A DNA stretch of 64,000 nucleotides from NCBI GenBank assembly GCA_020404895.1, contig JADBWK010000024.1, forward strand, positions 1 to 64,000. The letters run 5' to 3'. Below, in pieces: positions 1 through 7,667 of the stretch (positions are counted from its first letter, which is position 1; each line of letters opens with the position of its first letter). Both the position numbers and the translations under genes were made by a program. This stretch comes from Pseudanabaena sp. M085S1SP2A07QC (lineage in GTDB: Bacteria > Cyanobacteriota > Cyanobacteriia > Pseudanabaenales > Pseudanabaenaceae). The notes beneath the pieces were generated by a model. It had not been told where the DNA came from. It saw nothing but the letters and a program-made list of their open reading frames with translations, and did not search any database.

Positions 1-82
1 TATGCTCTTTCCCTCGGTTATCTCGTGGATCTTCTACTCCCTCAAAGTGGCTCAGTAAACTAACTGTGATAGAACTATTCAT
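1..82 (-). CDS. ISAs1-like transposase, N-terminal fragment cut by window edge
   Basis: Reading leftward from an ATG at 82, the 27 visible codons give a peptide with the pattern VSLLSHFEG-x-EDPRDNRGK. This resembles the start of ISAs1-family (DDE) transposases, which open with a short helix followed by a 'hF..l.DPR....k.H' motif. Only the first residues are inside the window, so catalytic residues and the inverted repeats cannot be judged. It lies just 15 bp beyond the stop of the DUF29 gene, on the same strand. It could be an intact insertion sequence or a remnant. Confidence 0.55.
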   Translation of the reverse strand, partial: MNSSITVSLLSHFEGVEDPRDNRGKEH

Positions 83-97
83 TACGGGTTGACTTCT

Positions 98-601
98 TTA
101 TTGTCTCCTTATTTTATTCACTTTTTTATGCGGTTGCCCTGAATCGATAGTTAACAGTGAGTCAATATCACGGCTAAACTGCCATGTATCGGGAAAATTT
201 ACGGATTTGTAATCTGGATCTGCTCTCATTAATTGGAGAGCGTCCTCAAAAGCATCCTGAAACAATTCGGAACTATTTGCATAGTTCTTAAGGCTAGGTG
301 ACTGTTTGAAGATTTTGCGGATTTCCATGCGAGTTCTATTAATGGTTCTGACCCATCCTGCATAGTCATACTCGCTTTTGACATAGCACCGTTTGAGCAA
401 ATGCTCTAGCAAAGTGGTTAGTCTATTTTCTAATTCGCGTCTATCCCTACCAGCCAAGCCCTCTAACTCCTCCACTAAGTTTTCCACATCAAGATTATGA
501 AAATCACCAGCTTTTAACTGGGCGATCGCTGCTTCTAACCAAAGATTAAGATCGCGATCGTAGAGTGAGGTTTTAGAAGGCTTGGGTAAGGCTTGAGTCA
601 T
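98..601 (-). CDS. DUF29 family protein
   Basis: The 167-residue protein has the DUF29 pattern: an N-terminal 'LYDRDLNLWLEAAIAQLK' segment, the 'DVENLVEELEGL' helix, and a 'LLEHLLKRCY' helix followed by a basic stretch (RTINRTRMEIRK). DUF29 proteins are small helical proteins, very common in cyanobacteria, with no established role. The gene starts 18 bp after the end of sigA on the same strand, so it may be co-transcribed with it. There is no signal peptide or membrane segment. Confidence 0.85.
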   Translation of the reverse strand: MTQALPKPSKTSLYDRDLNLWLEAAIAQLKAGDFHNLDVENLVEELEGLAGRDRRELENRLTTLLEHLLKRCYVKSEYDYAGWVRTINRTRMEIRKIFKQSPSLKNYANSSELFQDAFEDALQLMRADPDYKSVNFPDTWQFSRDIDSLLTIDSGQPHKKVNKIRRQ

Positions 602-619
602 AGCGTACTGCTCAACAAA

Positions 620-1807
620 CTAGCGAATGTACTCTTTTAAAACGCTATTACGGTTAGGATGACGCAATTTGCGGAGAGCCTTAGCTTCGATTTGGCGGAT
701 GCGTTCACGGGTAACATTGAATATCTGTCCAATTTCTTCGAGGGTTTTCATGCGACCGTCATCAAGTCCGTAACGCAAACGCAAAACATCGCGTTCTCTG
801 GGGCTAAGAGTGCCCAGAACGCTTTCGAGATCTTCTCTTAATAGGCTCTTAGCAACTTGATCGTCAGGAGTTTCACCCTCAGATTCAATAAAGTCACCGA
901 GTCGAGAATCTTCCTCTTTACCAATGGGAGTTTCCAAAGAGATCGGCAACTGCGCAGATTTAGCAATAAACCGTAGCTTTTCAATCGTCATCTCCATGCG
1001 AGTGGCGATTTCTTCTTCGGTTGGCTTGCGCCCCATTTCTTGGGAAAGCAACTTAGTAGTTTTCTTAATGCGGGAAATTGTTTCGTAAAGGTGGACAGGT
1101 AAGCGGATCGTACGAGATTGATCAGCGATCGCACGAGTAATTGCTTGACGAATCCACCATGTCGCATAGGTCGAGAACTTATAACCCTTTTCATGGTCAA
1201 ATTTCTCAGCGGCACGGATCAAGCCCAGGCTGCCCTCTTGGATTAAATCTTGGAAAGACAATCCACGATTCATGTACTTTTTAGCGATCGATACCACAAG
1301 TCGCAAGTTAGACTGCACCATCTTGTCTTTTGCCCTGCGACCAGAGTGGAGGCGTTTGCGAAACTCTCCGAGGGGCATATCCATTTTGACTGCCCAGTCT
1401 GCTTCCCTTACGTCATCAGGATGGCATTCAACCTCAGTAGCTATTTCTTCACGCTTTAGCTCTAGCTCTAAGAGATCGGCGATCTTTCGGGCAAGCTCAA
1501 TTTCTTCATCAGCTCTGAGTAAGCGGATACGACCAATTTCTTGTAGGTAGAGGCGAATCGAGTCTTCAGTAAAATGCTTTTTCTTAGTCTGGCTAGCTCG
1601 TTTTTTAGTCCCCCTTGCTTTGCCAGCTTTGTCAGGATCATCATCAGGGTCAGCGTCTTCATCTGAGTCATCAATTAAATCGTCCTTTTCGAGTTCGATA
1701 TCATCATCTAGGTCTTCAAGGTCTTCTTCAATTTCTTCAAGATTTCCGCCAAGTTTGCCTACAGGCAACTTGATTTCAATAGGTAGGTCGATGGCTGTTT
1801 TGCTCAT
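620..1807 (-). CDS. sigA: RNA polymerase principal sigma factor SigA (RpoD)
   Basis: Group 1 sigma-70 factor, 395 residues, which directs RNA polymerase to housekeeping promoters. A very acidic N-terminal segment (about residues 23-60, runs of D/E) is followed by a basic stretch and region 1.2 ([12 protein letters not shown]). Region 2 has the core-binding and -10 recognition helix ([19 protein letters not shown]). Region 3 follows, and region 4.2 ends in the -35 recognition helix ([17 protein letters not shown]). The length fits cyanobacterial SigA. The ATG at 1807 is preceded by a GAGGA-like ribosome binding site. Expression is divergent from the DUF2854 gene. Confidence 0.97.
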   Translation of the reverse strand: MSKTAIDLPIEIKLPVGKLGGNLEEIEEDLEDLDDDIELEKDDLIDDSDEDADPDDDPDKAGKARGTKKRASQTKKKHFTEDSIRLYLQEIGRIRLLRADEEIELARKIADLLELELKREEIATEVECHPDDVREADWAVKMDMPLGEFRKRLHSGRRAKDKMVQSNLRLVVSIAKKYMNRGLSFQDLIQEGSLGLIRAAEKFDHEKGYKFSTYATWWIRQAITRAIADQSRTIRLPVHLYETISRIKKTTKLLSQEMGRKPTEEEIATRMEMTIEKLRFIAKSAQLPISLETPIGKEEDSRLGDFIESEGETPDDQVAKSLLREDLESVLGTLSPRERDVLRLRYGLDDGRMKTLEEIGQIFNVTRERIRQIEAKALRKLRHPNRNSVLKEYIR

Positions 1808-2224
1808 GCCAGATTCCTCAGATCCGTACTGTCTAAAACTTTGTGCTACGGGGAATTACACCTAGATGATTGTAGCTTGCCAAATCTAAAAATGGTGGTT
1901 TTGGCTACTTAGAATTACAAAAAACCTATCTAAGGGTTAATTTACAATTCTTGAATTCAGTCAAGCTAGAGTAATTCCTACTTATATATTTATAGTCTAA
2001 CGATGGTAACCCCGACTATAAAATTTTTTTCGCCACAAAAAATTAGGAGCTATAGCTACCAGTCTTGTTGAGCCATAAAACCAAAAAGGAGAGAGTCGGC
2101 GCTTTGCGCCGACTCTCTCCTTTTTGGTTTTGAATTTCGTCATTTATGGTGATCAGCTAAAAATATCTTCAAAAAATCGATGCAGTTAAAAGATACATTT
2201 ATTAAGTATTATTAAATTTTGACT
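1808..2224. other. Divergent intergenic region between sigA and the DUF2854 gene
   Basis: About 415 bp that should hold promoters for both divergent genes. It is A+T-rich, contains one long palindrome (listed separately) and no convincing small gene. I could not assign specific -10 or -35 boxes. Confidence 0.5.
2077..2131. repeat. 26-bp perfect palindrome, 3-nt loop, between divergent genes
   Basis: Left arm 2077-2102 and right arm 2106-2131 are perfect reverse complements around the loop TTT. The outer part reads AAAACCAAAAAGG and the inner part GAGTCGGCGC. It lies between the starts of two divergent genes, so it is not a terminator for either. The inner core recurs at 27935-27973 and the outer arm recurs around a different core at 29102-29157. 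Confidence 0.9.
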
Positions 2225-2791
2225 ATGCCTAAGACTAATAAAATATCTCTAGCTTCAGTTGGTTTATATGTAGGCTCAATTCTATTTGCAGTGGGATTTT
2301 GGGCTTATGCTAAAGGAAATTCCACATTAAACCTGATAGGCTTTTTCTATGGATTCCCTGTTTTATTGGGAGCATTTGCTTTTAAATCTTCAGAAGTAAC
2401 ACCAATACCTGTAGTTGTTCCTGAATCTGAAGCAGTTCTAGCTTTGCGTAATTTACAAGAAACTTCAACGCAAAAGCAGTTACGCAAAGATGTAACCCGC
2501 TATCGTTACGGTATCAAGGCGCATTTAGATGAAATTTTAGAAAAGCTAGGGATGAGTCCTACTGATGAGGAGCGTCCCGTCTTGGTAGGCATCTACGAGG
2601 AAATTTCGCAATCCGCAGAAACTAAAGAAGCTTATAGTTTAGTTTTACGTTTTCGATCGCCATTGCTAGATTTTGAGGCTTGGCAACAAAAACAAGACAA
2701 ATTAACGCGATTTTTCGGTCCTGGAATTGTGGCTGTTGTTGCAGAATTAGAAAATAAGGAAGTTGATTTAAAGTTGATTTCGGTGAAATAA
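2225..2791 (+). CDS. DUF2854 membrane protein
   Basis: About 188 residues. Two hydrophobic segments near the N-terminus (about residues 8-30 and 33-50, separated by a short polar turn) anchor a soluble domain of about 130 residues. The pattern (paired N-terminal membrane helices, then SEAVLALRNLQ and a region ending in KEVDLKLISVK) matches the DUF2854 family found in cyanobacteria and plant chloroplasts, whose function is not established. I chose the ATG at 2225; a TTG two codons upstream is also in frame. No clear operon partner. Confidence 0.8.
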   Translation: MPKTNKISLASVGLYVGSILFAVGFWAYAKGNSTLNLIGFFYGFPVLLGAFAFKSSEVTPIPVVVPESEAVLALRNLQETSTQKQLRKDVTRYRYGIKAHLDEILEKLGMSPTDEERPVLVGIYEEISQSAETKEAYSLVLRFRSPLLDFEAWQQKQDKLTRFFGPGIVAVVAELENKEVDLKLISVK

Positions 2792-2884
2792 AAAGCCGTT
2801 TTTTCGCGGCGTGTCTTTGTCGCACTCCAAAAAATGGCTTTTTATTTAGTACTTAATTAAGCAATTTGGAGAAAGAGAGATTCA

Positions 2885-3463
2885 GTGGCTTTGGTTTCTT
2901 TGATATCTTTAGTAGCGAGTGCAAGATCGGGGAAATTAGTTAGTTTCCCGACAGATACTGTGCCTGCTTTGGCGGTGCGCCCCGATCGCAGTGCCGATAT
3001 TTTTACGCTCAAGCAACGATCGCCTGATAAGCCGTTAATTTTGATGGCGGCGAGTTGGCAAGAATTTCTCCCATTTCTAGATATAGATCATCCTGATCTT
3101 GAGACTTGGCAACAAACTGCTCAGAAATATTTTGCTGGCGCGGTGACTCTAGTTTTGCCTGCTAGCGATCGCGGATGTCTATTAAATCAAGGCTTTACCA
3201 CTTTAGGTGTGAGAATTCCTGACAGTAAAATAGCGATCGCCATTTTGCAACAGACAGGAGCAATGCTAACTACGAGTGCCAATAAAAGTAACGAGCCGCC
3301 CTTACGCAAAATGATTGAAATTAATGATGCTTTCCCATCAGTAATGACTTTGGGCGAAGCGATCGACATTAATGAGCGATCTGGTAGTGGATTACCGTCA
3401 ACTGTAGTGGAATGGACGAAGACGGGTTGGGTAGTTCGTCGCCAAGGTGCTGTTAGTTTTTAA
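2885..3463 (+). CDS. Sua5/YciO/YrdC family L-threonylcarbamoyladenylate synthase-like protein
   Basis: 192 residues with the Sua5/YrdC fold signature: 'GKLVSFPTDTVPALAV' near the N-terminus, the KQRS-x-DKPL lysine/serine motif that binds substrates, and 'MLTTSANKSNEPP'. Known members condense threonine, bicarbonate and ATP to threonylcarbamoyl-AMP for tRNA t6A modification. The start is GTG at 2885, preceded at a good distance by GGAGAAAGAGAG. It ends at a hairpin terminator shared with the convergent gene. Being short (no Sua5 C-terminal domain), it is of the YrdC type; a paralogue with another role cannot be excluded. Confidence 0.88.
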   Translation: MALVSLISLVASARSGKLVSFPTDTVPALAVRPDRSADIFTLKQRSPDKPLILMAASWQEFLPFLDIDHPDLETWQQTAQKYFAGAVTLVLPASDRGCLLNQGFTTLGVRIPDSKIAIAILQQTGAMLTTSANKSNEPPLRKMIEINDAFPSVMTLGEAIDINERSGSGLPSTVVEWTKTGWVVRRQGAVSF

Positions 3464-3494
3464 CAAAAAAGGGCGCTTAGCGCCCTTTTTTGTT
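3462..3494. terminator. Bidirectional hairpin terminator
   Basis: A perfect 15-bp stem (AACAAAAAAGGGCGC and its complement) with loop TTA. It overlaps the stop codon of the YrdC gene and lies next to the stop of the convergent peptidoglycan-binding gene, with A- and T-runs suitable for termination in both directions. Confidence 0.85.
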
Positions 3495-3497
3495 GGT

Positions 3498-4772
3498 TTA
3501 GATTGTTTGCCAATCTTTTGAGAATTTTTCTAGGTTGGCTGTAGTTAGCTCTTTTTCTAGCCATTGCAAGGCTGTAACTTGGCTAGAAAATTTCTCACTG
3601 TCGTAGTCTTGAAACACATCCACCAGAGAAATGGCGATCGCGGTTTGTCCTGAGGCAAGCGCCCAACGTTGGAAAAACTGCTGCATAGTCTGTAATGGTA
3701 AAGAAGCTTGAAGATTTTCCAAAGCAGTTAGCTGGTTTGCAGTGCGCGTATAAACTTTTACAGCAGCAGTCAGATTGATGAGTTGGAGCTGAGGATTGTT
3801 AGTTGGAGGTGGAGTAGGTTGTGTTGGCGTAAATGGAGTAGTTGTACCTGTACCTGTTCCAGCATTAAGGTTTGACCAATCTTGACGAAATTGCGCGAGC
3901 GACTGTGACAAGAGTTGGCTCTGTAACCACTGCAAGGCAAGATTTTGATTGAGCATTTGGGCGCTGTTGTAACCACCGAGAGCATCTTGTAAAGATGTAG
4001 AGGTAGTTGCTTGTCCCGAAGCAATTTGCCAACGCTGAAAAAATTGTTGCAATATTTCTGGGGTAACACTTGCTTGTAAGTTGTTAATCGCGGCAGTTTG
4101 ATTGGGCAATCTAGCGCGGCTATAACTATTCGCCGCATCGACTAGACTAATCGCACTTGCAGATGGAACTGGTAATGGTGTGCTAACACTTGGATTATTA
4201 GCTGTTACAGAGATTGTTGGAGAAGGGACAAAAATCGAAGGTGTTGGTGTTGGCGATGGAGTTACAGGGGTTGGGGTTGGCGATGATGGGCGGACAATCT
4301 CCACAACCGTAACTGGCGGGGTCACATCAGCGATCGCTGGTACTTGCAATTTTTTCCATGTTTGCTCGCCCACTTTGCCGTCAATAGTCAATCCATTAGC
4401 GCGTTGAAATGCAGCGATCGCATCCCTTGTACCTACACCAAAATCACCATCAATACGACCTTGGTAATAGCCTTTATCTTTAAGTAGTTGTTGCGCTTGA
4501 GAAACAGCAGCCCCTTTGGAGCCTGGCAGTAATGTTGGTAAGCCCTGAGCTGAAGTCGGTATCACCACCACACGCAGTTTAGCCCAGCTAGAACTACCAA
4601 CAATGCCATCAGGTACTAATCCATTCTCTTTTTGAAATTTCAGGACTGCATTTGTTGTCCCAGCACCAAAATCACCGTCGATTTTGCCACTATAAAATCC
4701 TTTACTTTGGAGAAGTTGCTGCAACTCAGCGACAGCACTACCCTTACTACCTTGTCTTAATATCGAGTCCAT
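3498..4772 (-). CDS. Peptidoglycan-binding protein with two PG_binding_1 domains and a repeated C-terminal module
   Basis: 424 residues from the ATG at 4772; a TTG at 4808 would add 12. Two PG_binding_1 domains lie at about residues 5-60 and 80-140, each with 'LQ.LL..KG.Y.G.IDGDFG.GT..A...FQ...GL..DG.VG...W.KL'. A Pro/Thr-rich linker follows. The last 220 residues hold four copies of a helical repeat in two pairs, such as 'NLQASVTPEILQQFFQRW' and 'ALQWLQSQLLSQSLAQF'. No signal peptide is evident, which is odd for a cell-wall binder. It follows a SPOR-like exported protein with a 39-bp gap, suggesting a shared role in the envelope. Confidence 0.85.
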   Translation of the reverse strand: MDSILRQGSKGSAVAELQQLLQSKGFYSGKIDGDFGAGTTNAVLKFQKENGLVPDGIVGSSSWAKLRVVVIPTSAQGLPTLLPGSKGAAVSQAQQLLKDKGYYQGRIDGDFGVGTRDAIAAFQRANGLTIDGKVGEQTWKKLQVPAIADVTPPVTVVEIVRPSSPTPTPVTPSPTPTPSIFVPSPTISVTANNPSVSTPLPVPSASAISLVDAANSYSRARLPNQTAAINNLQASVTPEILQQFFQRWQIASGQATTSTSLQDALGGYNSAQMLNQNLALQWLQSQLLSQSLAQFRQDWSNLNAGTGTGTTTPFTPTQPTPPPTNNPQLQLINLTAAVKVYTRTANQLTALENLQASLPLQTMQQFFQRWALASGQTAIAISLVDVFQDYDSEKFSSQVTALQWLEKELTTANLEKFSKDWQTI

Positions 4773-4811
4773 AATTAGCCCAAAGTTTATAGTTCGTAAT
4801 TGGCTCAAAAT

Positions 4812-5399
4812 CTAGAAATAGAGTACACGAGCATCTATTCCTTGCGATCGCAAAAAATGTTTCAAAGATTCGGCAGCATCGCGATTTGGATATCCTCCAG
4901 CGTAGATATAGTTGCCACGACCTGATCGCGCCACAAATGCAGTAGGAATAAACTGTCTAACTTGATCTAAAGTTGTGATCGTTCTCAAGGGAACTGCGGT
5001 AACGTAGCGATATTGTGCCGAGCTCTCAATAATATTAGTAGGTAAATAACTTGGCAATGTTACATAGGGTGAAGTATTAACAGTTGGAGTAGTCTGAAAC
5101 GTCTGGGAAATATAAGCCTGTTGTGCAGCTACACCGCGACGCTGCAATTCTCTAGACACAAAATCGGCAGTCATAGCGTCAAAGGCTCCTGCAACGATAG
5201 ATGTCTGACCATTGACCGAAGCAACCACAGGATTAGTGACAACTTGCCTTGCAATATTGAGAGTTACAGGGTTATTGCCTGCTATATAGACAACAACATT
5301 GCCTAATTGGGCATTAGCATTTGCGATCGCCACATTCCAACCCCCCCAGCTCGCGATCGCCAAACTAATAGCTTGTTTTGCCCAGTCGGATATTTTCAT
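4812..5399 (-). CDS. Exported SPOR-like protein of unknown function
   Basis: 195 residues. An N-terminal signal-like segment (about residues 8-30, rich in Ala/Ile and ending ANANAQ) is followed by two stretches resembling SPOR-type or sporulation-repeat folds. One has 'GAFDAMTADFVSRELQRRGV' and the C-terminal one has 'AGGYPNRDAAESLKHFLRSQGIDARV'. SPOR domains bind denuded peptidoglycan glycans at division sites. It lies directly upstream of the PG_binding_1 gene on the same strand. The fold assignment is by pattern only. Confidence 0.6.
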   Translation of the reverse strand: MKISDWAKQAISLAIASWGGWNVAIANANAQLGNVVVYIAGNNPVTLNIARQVVTNPVVASVNGQTSIVAGAFDAMTADFVSRELQRRGVAAQQAYISQTFQTTPTVNTSPYVTLPSYLPTNIIESSAQYRYVTAVPLRTITTLDQVRQFIPTAFVARSGRGNYIYAGGYPNRDAAESLKHFLRSQGIDARVLYF

Positions 5400-5487
5400 C
5401 GTTTTTAGACCTCATAACCCTAAAGCGACCTAATTGCTCATGAACCCAAATTAAATTCTATAGCAATGTAAGCTTTGCTTAGGACAT

Positions 5488-5534
5488 AAAACCCAAAAGA
5501 TGGCAGAGCAAAGCTCTGCCATCTTTTGGGTTTT
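5488..5534. repeat. 22-bp perfect palindrome with imperfect outer arms
   Basis: Perfect 22-bp arms (outer part AAAACCCAAAAGA) around loop AAA. Outside it, TATAGCAATGTAAG near 5460 pairs with CTTACGTTGCTATA near 5553 with one mismatch, so the palindrome is nested in a larger one. It lies upstream of the SPOR-like gene start and downstream of rimI. Confidence 0.85.
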
Positions 5535-5593
5535 GAATTGTCCTATCTATCTCTTACGTTGCTATATAGCAATAAGTAGATGTGGTTTAGTTT

Positions 5594-5636
5594 TAGATTT
5601 GTGGTGGCGCGGCTTCGCTGCGCCACCACAAATCTA
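5594..5636. repeat. Palindrome with GGCGCGGC core
   Basis: Arms of about 20 bp, one G-T wobble, loop TTC. The core TGGCGCGGCTTCGC recurs at 7347-7409 inside different arms. Confidence 0.85.
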
Positions 5637-5641
5637 GTCCA

Positions 5642-5684
5642 AGAAATTAGAGTTGCTATGCAAAGCACAGCAACTCTAATTTCT
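5642..5684. repeat. Palindrome downstream of rimI, possible terminator
   Basis: A 16-bp stem, one mismatch, then TGC-AAA-GCA at the tip. It sits just beyond the rimI stop codon and may terminate it. The inner sequence GCAAAGCACAGCAAC recurs at 48376-48430. Confidence 0.85.
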
Positions 5685-5688
5685 CGTT

Positions 5689-6228
5689 TTATAAATTCCA
5701 GCCTTTGGCTAATAATTGCAAAGATATAGACTCATGCCACTGCTCTAGCAGTAATCCAAACTCTTTTGTATGTATGCCTTTGCACCACAACATCAACGCA
5801 TCTTCGCCAGTCACTTCATAATATTTCGGTCTTCGACCAATTTCCTTAAAACTAAAACTTTCGTATAGAGAGATCGCGACATGATTAGATTCACGAACTT
5901 CGAGTGTTGCCCATTCTAATTGGAGATCGTGGGCTTTTTTAAGTAAACCCCAAACTAGTGACTTACCAAAGCCTTGACCTTGATATTTAGGACGCACCGC
6001 TAATACTGTAATATGCGCTTCTTCAAGAATTGACCACAAACAGCCAAAACCTAGTAATTCATGATTTTCCGTAGTTAAGCCCAATACAAGACTGCTGGGA
6101 TTGTCAATTTCGCGCTGATAGGCTTCTAAGCTCCAGAAATTGCCAAGACATGCACAATCGATCGCCAATAGCTGCGATAAAAAATTTTGATCAATCTCAC
6201 TTAGATAGATTCGGGTCGATAGGCTCAT
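5689..6228 (-). CDS. rimI: Ribosomal-protein-alanine N-acetyltransferase (GNAT)
   Basis: 179 residues with the GNAT fold. Beta-4 'AHITVLAVRPKYQGQG' carries the acetyl-CoA pyrophosphate loop (Q-x-x-GFG pattern at KYQGQGFGKSL). It is followed by 'ATLEVRESNHVAISLYESFSFKEIGRRPKYY', a stretch diagnostic of RimI. Known RimI acetylates the N-terminal Ala of ribosomal protein S18. It reads as a single gene with palindromes on its 3' side. Other GNAT roles are possible but the V-R-x-S-N motif favours RimI. Confidence 0.85.
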   Translation of the reverse strand: MSLSTRIYLSEIDQNFLSQLLAIDCACLGNFWSLEAYQREIDNPSSLVLGLTTENHELLGFGCLWSILEEAHITVLAVRPKYQGQGFGKSLVWGLLKKAHDLQLEWATLEVRESNHVAISLYESFSFKEIGRRPKYYEVTGEDALMLWCKGIHTKEFGLLLEQWHESISLQLLAKGWNL

Positions 6229-6278
6229 GTGTTGTAATTATCTAAAGATTCATCGGAATGTGAGGCACAACGCGCCGT

Positions 6279-6383
6279 AATACCAATTCATGAAAGCATG
6301 ACAACACTTTTGTGAATTGAAAGCCAAACCTAGTAAAGGTTTTTAAGATTAAAAAATGGTGTAGCCACTTTTTAATTTGGTAT
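6279..6383. repeat. Possible MITE-like element
   Basis: About 105 bp flanked by ATACCAATTCA on the left and the reverse complement of ATACCAAATTAAA on the right. Inside, ATTAAAAAATGG and CCACTTTTTAAT pair with one mismatch. The ATACCAATT terminus is also the outer arm of the palindrome at 38908-38979. It carries no ORF. Confidence 0.4.
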
Positions 6384-6414
6384 AACTAGCCTGATACAAA
6401 CGGATTATCGATCA

Positions 6415-7323
6415 ATGTCAGAACTCATGCCAATTGTATATCTCAGTGTAGTTAGCTTTTTTGCTTGGATTGTTAGTACGCTGGCAGGCGGGGGAAGTCC
6501 CTTTGTTTTAATCCCTCTTATTAACTTATTAATGGGAGCCTCTTCGGTTCCACCTGTAATTACAATTGGCATGTTTTTCGGTAATGCCCATCGAGTTTTC
6601 CTGTTTTGGCACGAGATTGATTGGCAATTAACTGCTTGGTACGCACCGGGAGCGATCGCAGGGGGAATTCTGGGAGCATACACATTTACCCAAATCCATC
6701 TTGACTGGTTGCAAATAATTATTGCAATTTTCTTAATTGTCAGTGCATTTTTATTTGAATTAGAGAAGAGTCCAGAAAAAAAAACTGCCGCAAGCTCAGA
6801 CACAACTGTGGCAATTCCATCTAGTGAGTCTCTTGAATTAGCTAGTGGCGATTTAATTCCACCCTTATTTGGTGAATCTAGCGAACCCAATGATTTTAGA
6901 GAACCTGAAGACACCGCAATTGTTAAACCCAGATTTCAGCTAGAAGCATGGCATATTATGCCTGCGGGTTTCCTCAAGGCATACGTGTCTGGTTTAGTGG
7001 GGACAACGGGACCTGTACTTAATCCCTTTTACTTGCACTATGGATTAGTCAAAGAGCAAATGCTCGCCACCAAAGCGACCCACATGACAATTATTCATTT
7101 AGCCAAAATCATTACCTACGGTGCTTTTGCGGCTATGTCCAAGGATCAAATAGTGGCAGGATTAGTGATCGGTTTAGCAGCCATACCTGCCAATCTTATT
7201 GGCAAAGCGATCCTCAAACGGATGAGCCATCATCAATTTCGACAACTTGTGTTAGCCTTCATGGTAGTTGGGGGAGCATGGATGCTCTGGCAACAAAGGA
7301 ATTTATTTTTGAGTGTGCTTTAG
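6415..7323 (+). CDS. TSUP family (TauE/SafE-like) membrane permease
   Basis: 302 residues with about eight hydrophobic segments in two halves. Each half opens with the TSUP pattern: 'STLAGGGSPFVLIPLIN' at the N-terminus and 'GFLKAYVSGLVGTTGPVLNPF' in the second half. A polar, acidic loop of about 60 residues (about 120-180) separates the halves. TSUP proteins move sulfite, sulfonates or other small anions across the inner membrane; the substrate cannot be told from sequence. It is followed by a strong palindrome. Confidence 0.85.
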   Translation: MSELMPIVYLSVVSFFAWIVSTLAGGGSPFVLIPLINLLMGASSVPPVITIGMFFGNAHRVFLFWHEIDWQLTAWYAPGAIAGGILGAYTFTQIHLDWLQIIIAIFLIVSAFLFELEKSPEKKTAASSDTTVAIPSSESLELASGDLIPPLFGESSEPNDFREPEDTAIVKPRFQLEAWHIMPAGFLKAYVSGLVGTTGPVLNPFYLHYGLVKEQMLATKATHMTIIHLAKIITYGAFAAMSKDQIVAGLVIGLAAIPANLIGKAILKRMSHHQFRQLVLAFMVVGGAWMLWQQRNLFLSVL

Positions 7324-7346
7324 CTTTGGTAAAGCTGCGTCGGTAA

Positions 7347-7409
7347 AATAAAGAACCAGATTTTTGATGGCGCGGCTTCGCCGCGCCATCAAAAATCTGG
7401 TTCTTTATT
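7347..7409. repeat. 30-bp perfect palindrome after the TSUP gene
   Basis: Perfect 30-bp arms around loop TTC at 7377-7379. The inner part shares GGCGCGGCTTCGC with the palindrome at 5594-5636. It lies between two genes in the same direction and may act as a terminator. Confidence 0.9.
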
Positions 7410-7667
7410 AAATTGCATAACCCGTATGAATGAGATTAGCTAGTTTGGTAATTCATTGTAAGGTCATTTAATCTGTTCTCTGAATAACAAAAAAACAACT
7501 AGTTATCCGAAAATAATACGCAAATAGGCGATCAAAACCAAAAAATTATCCCTAAGACATAGCTTTAAGTTTTGGTTAAAAGGAGTGAGATCCGTACACG
7601 CAGAATGCTGTTAAGGCTGTGCTAGTATTAACTTTAACCAGAACGCAGCAAAGTATGGGGAAACGCC
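7410..7667. other. Upstream region of clpC
   Basis: About 260 bp, A+T-rich, with no ORF I can support. It must hold the clpC promoter. A GGGGAAACGCC stretch lies directly before the start codon. Confidence 0.45.

Noticed and set aside
2077-2131. Palindrome considered as the sigA or DUF2854 terminator
   Set aside because: It lies between the two start codons of divergent genes.
6405-6914. A 169-codon minus frame opposite the TSUP gene
   Set aside because: It is antisense to a clear membrane protein and has no recognisable motif.
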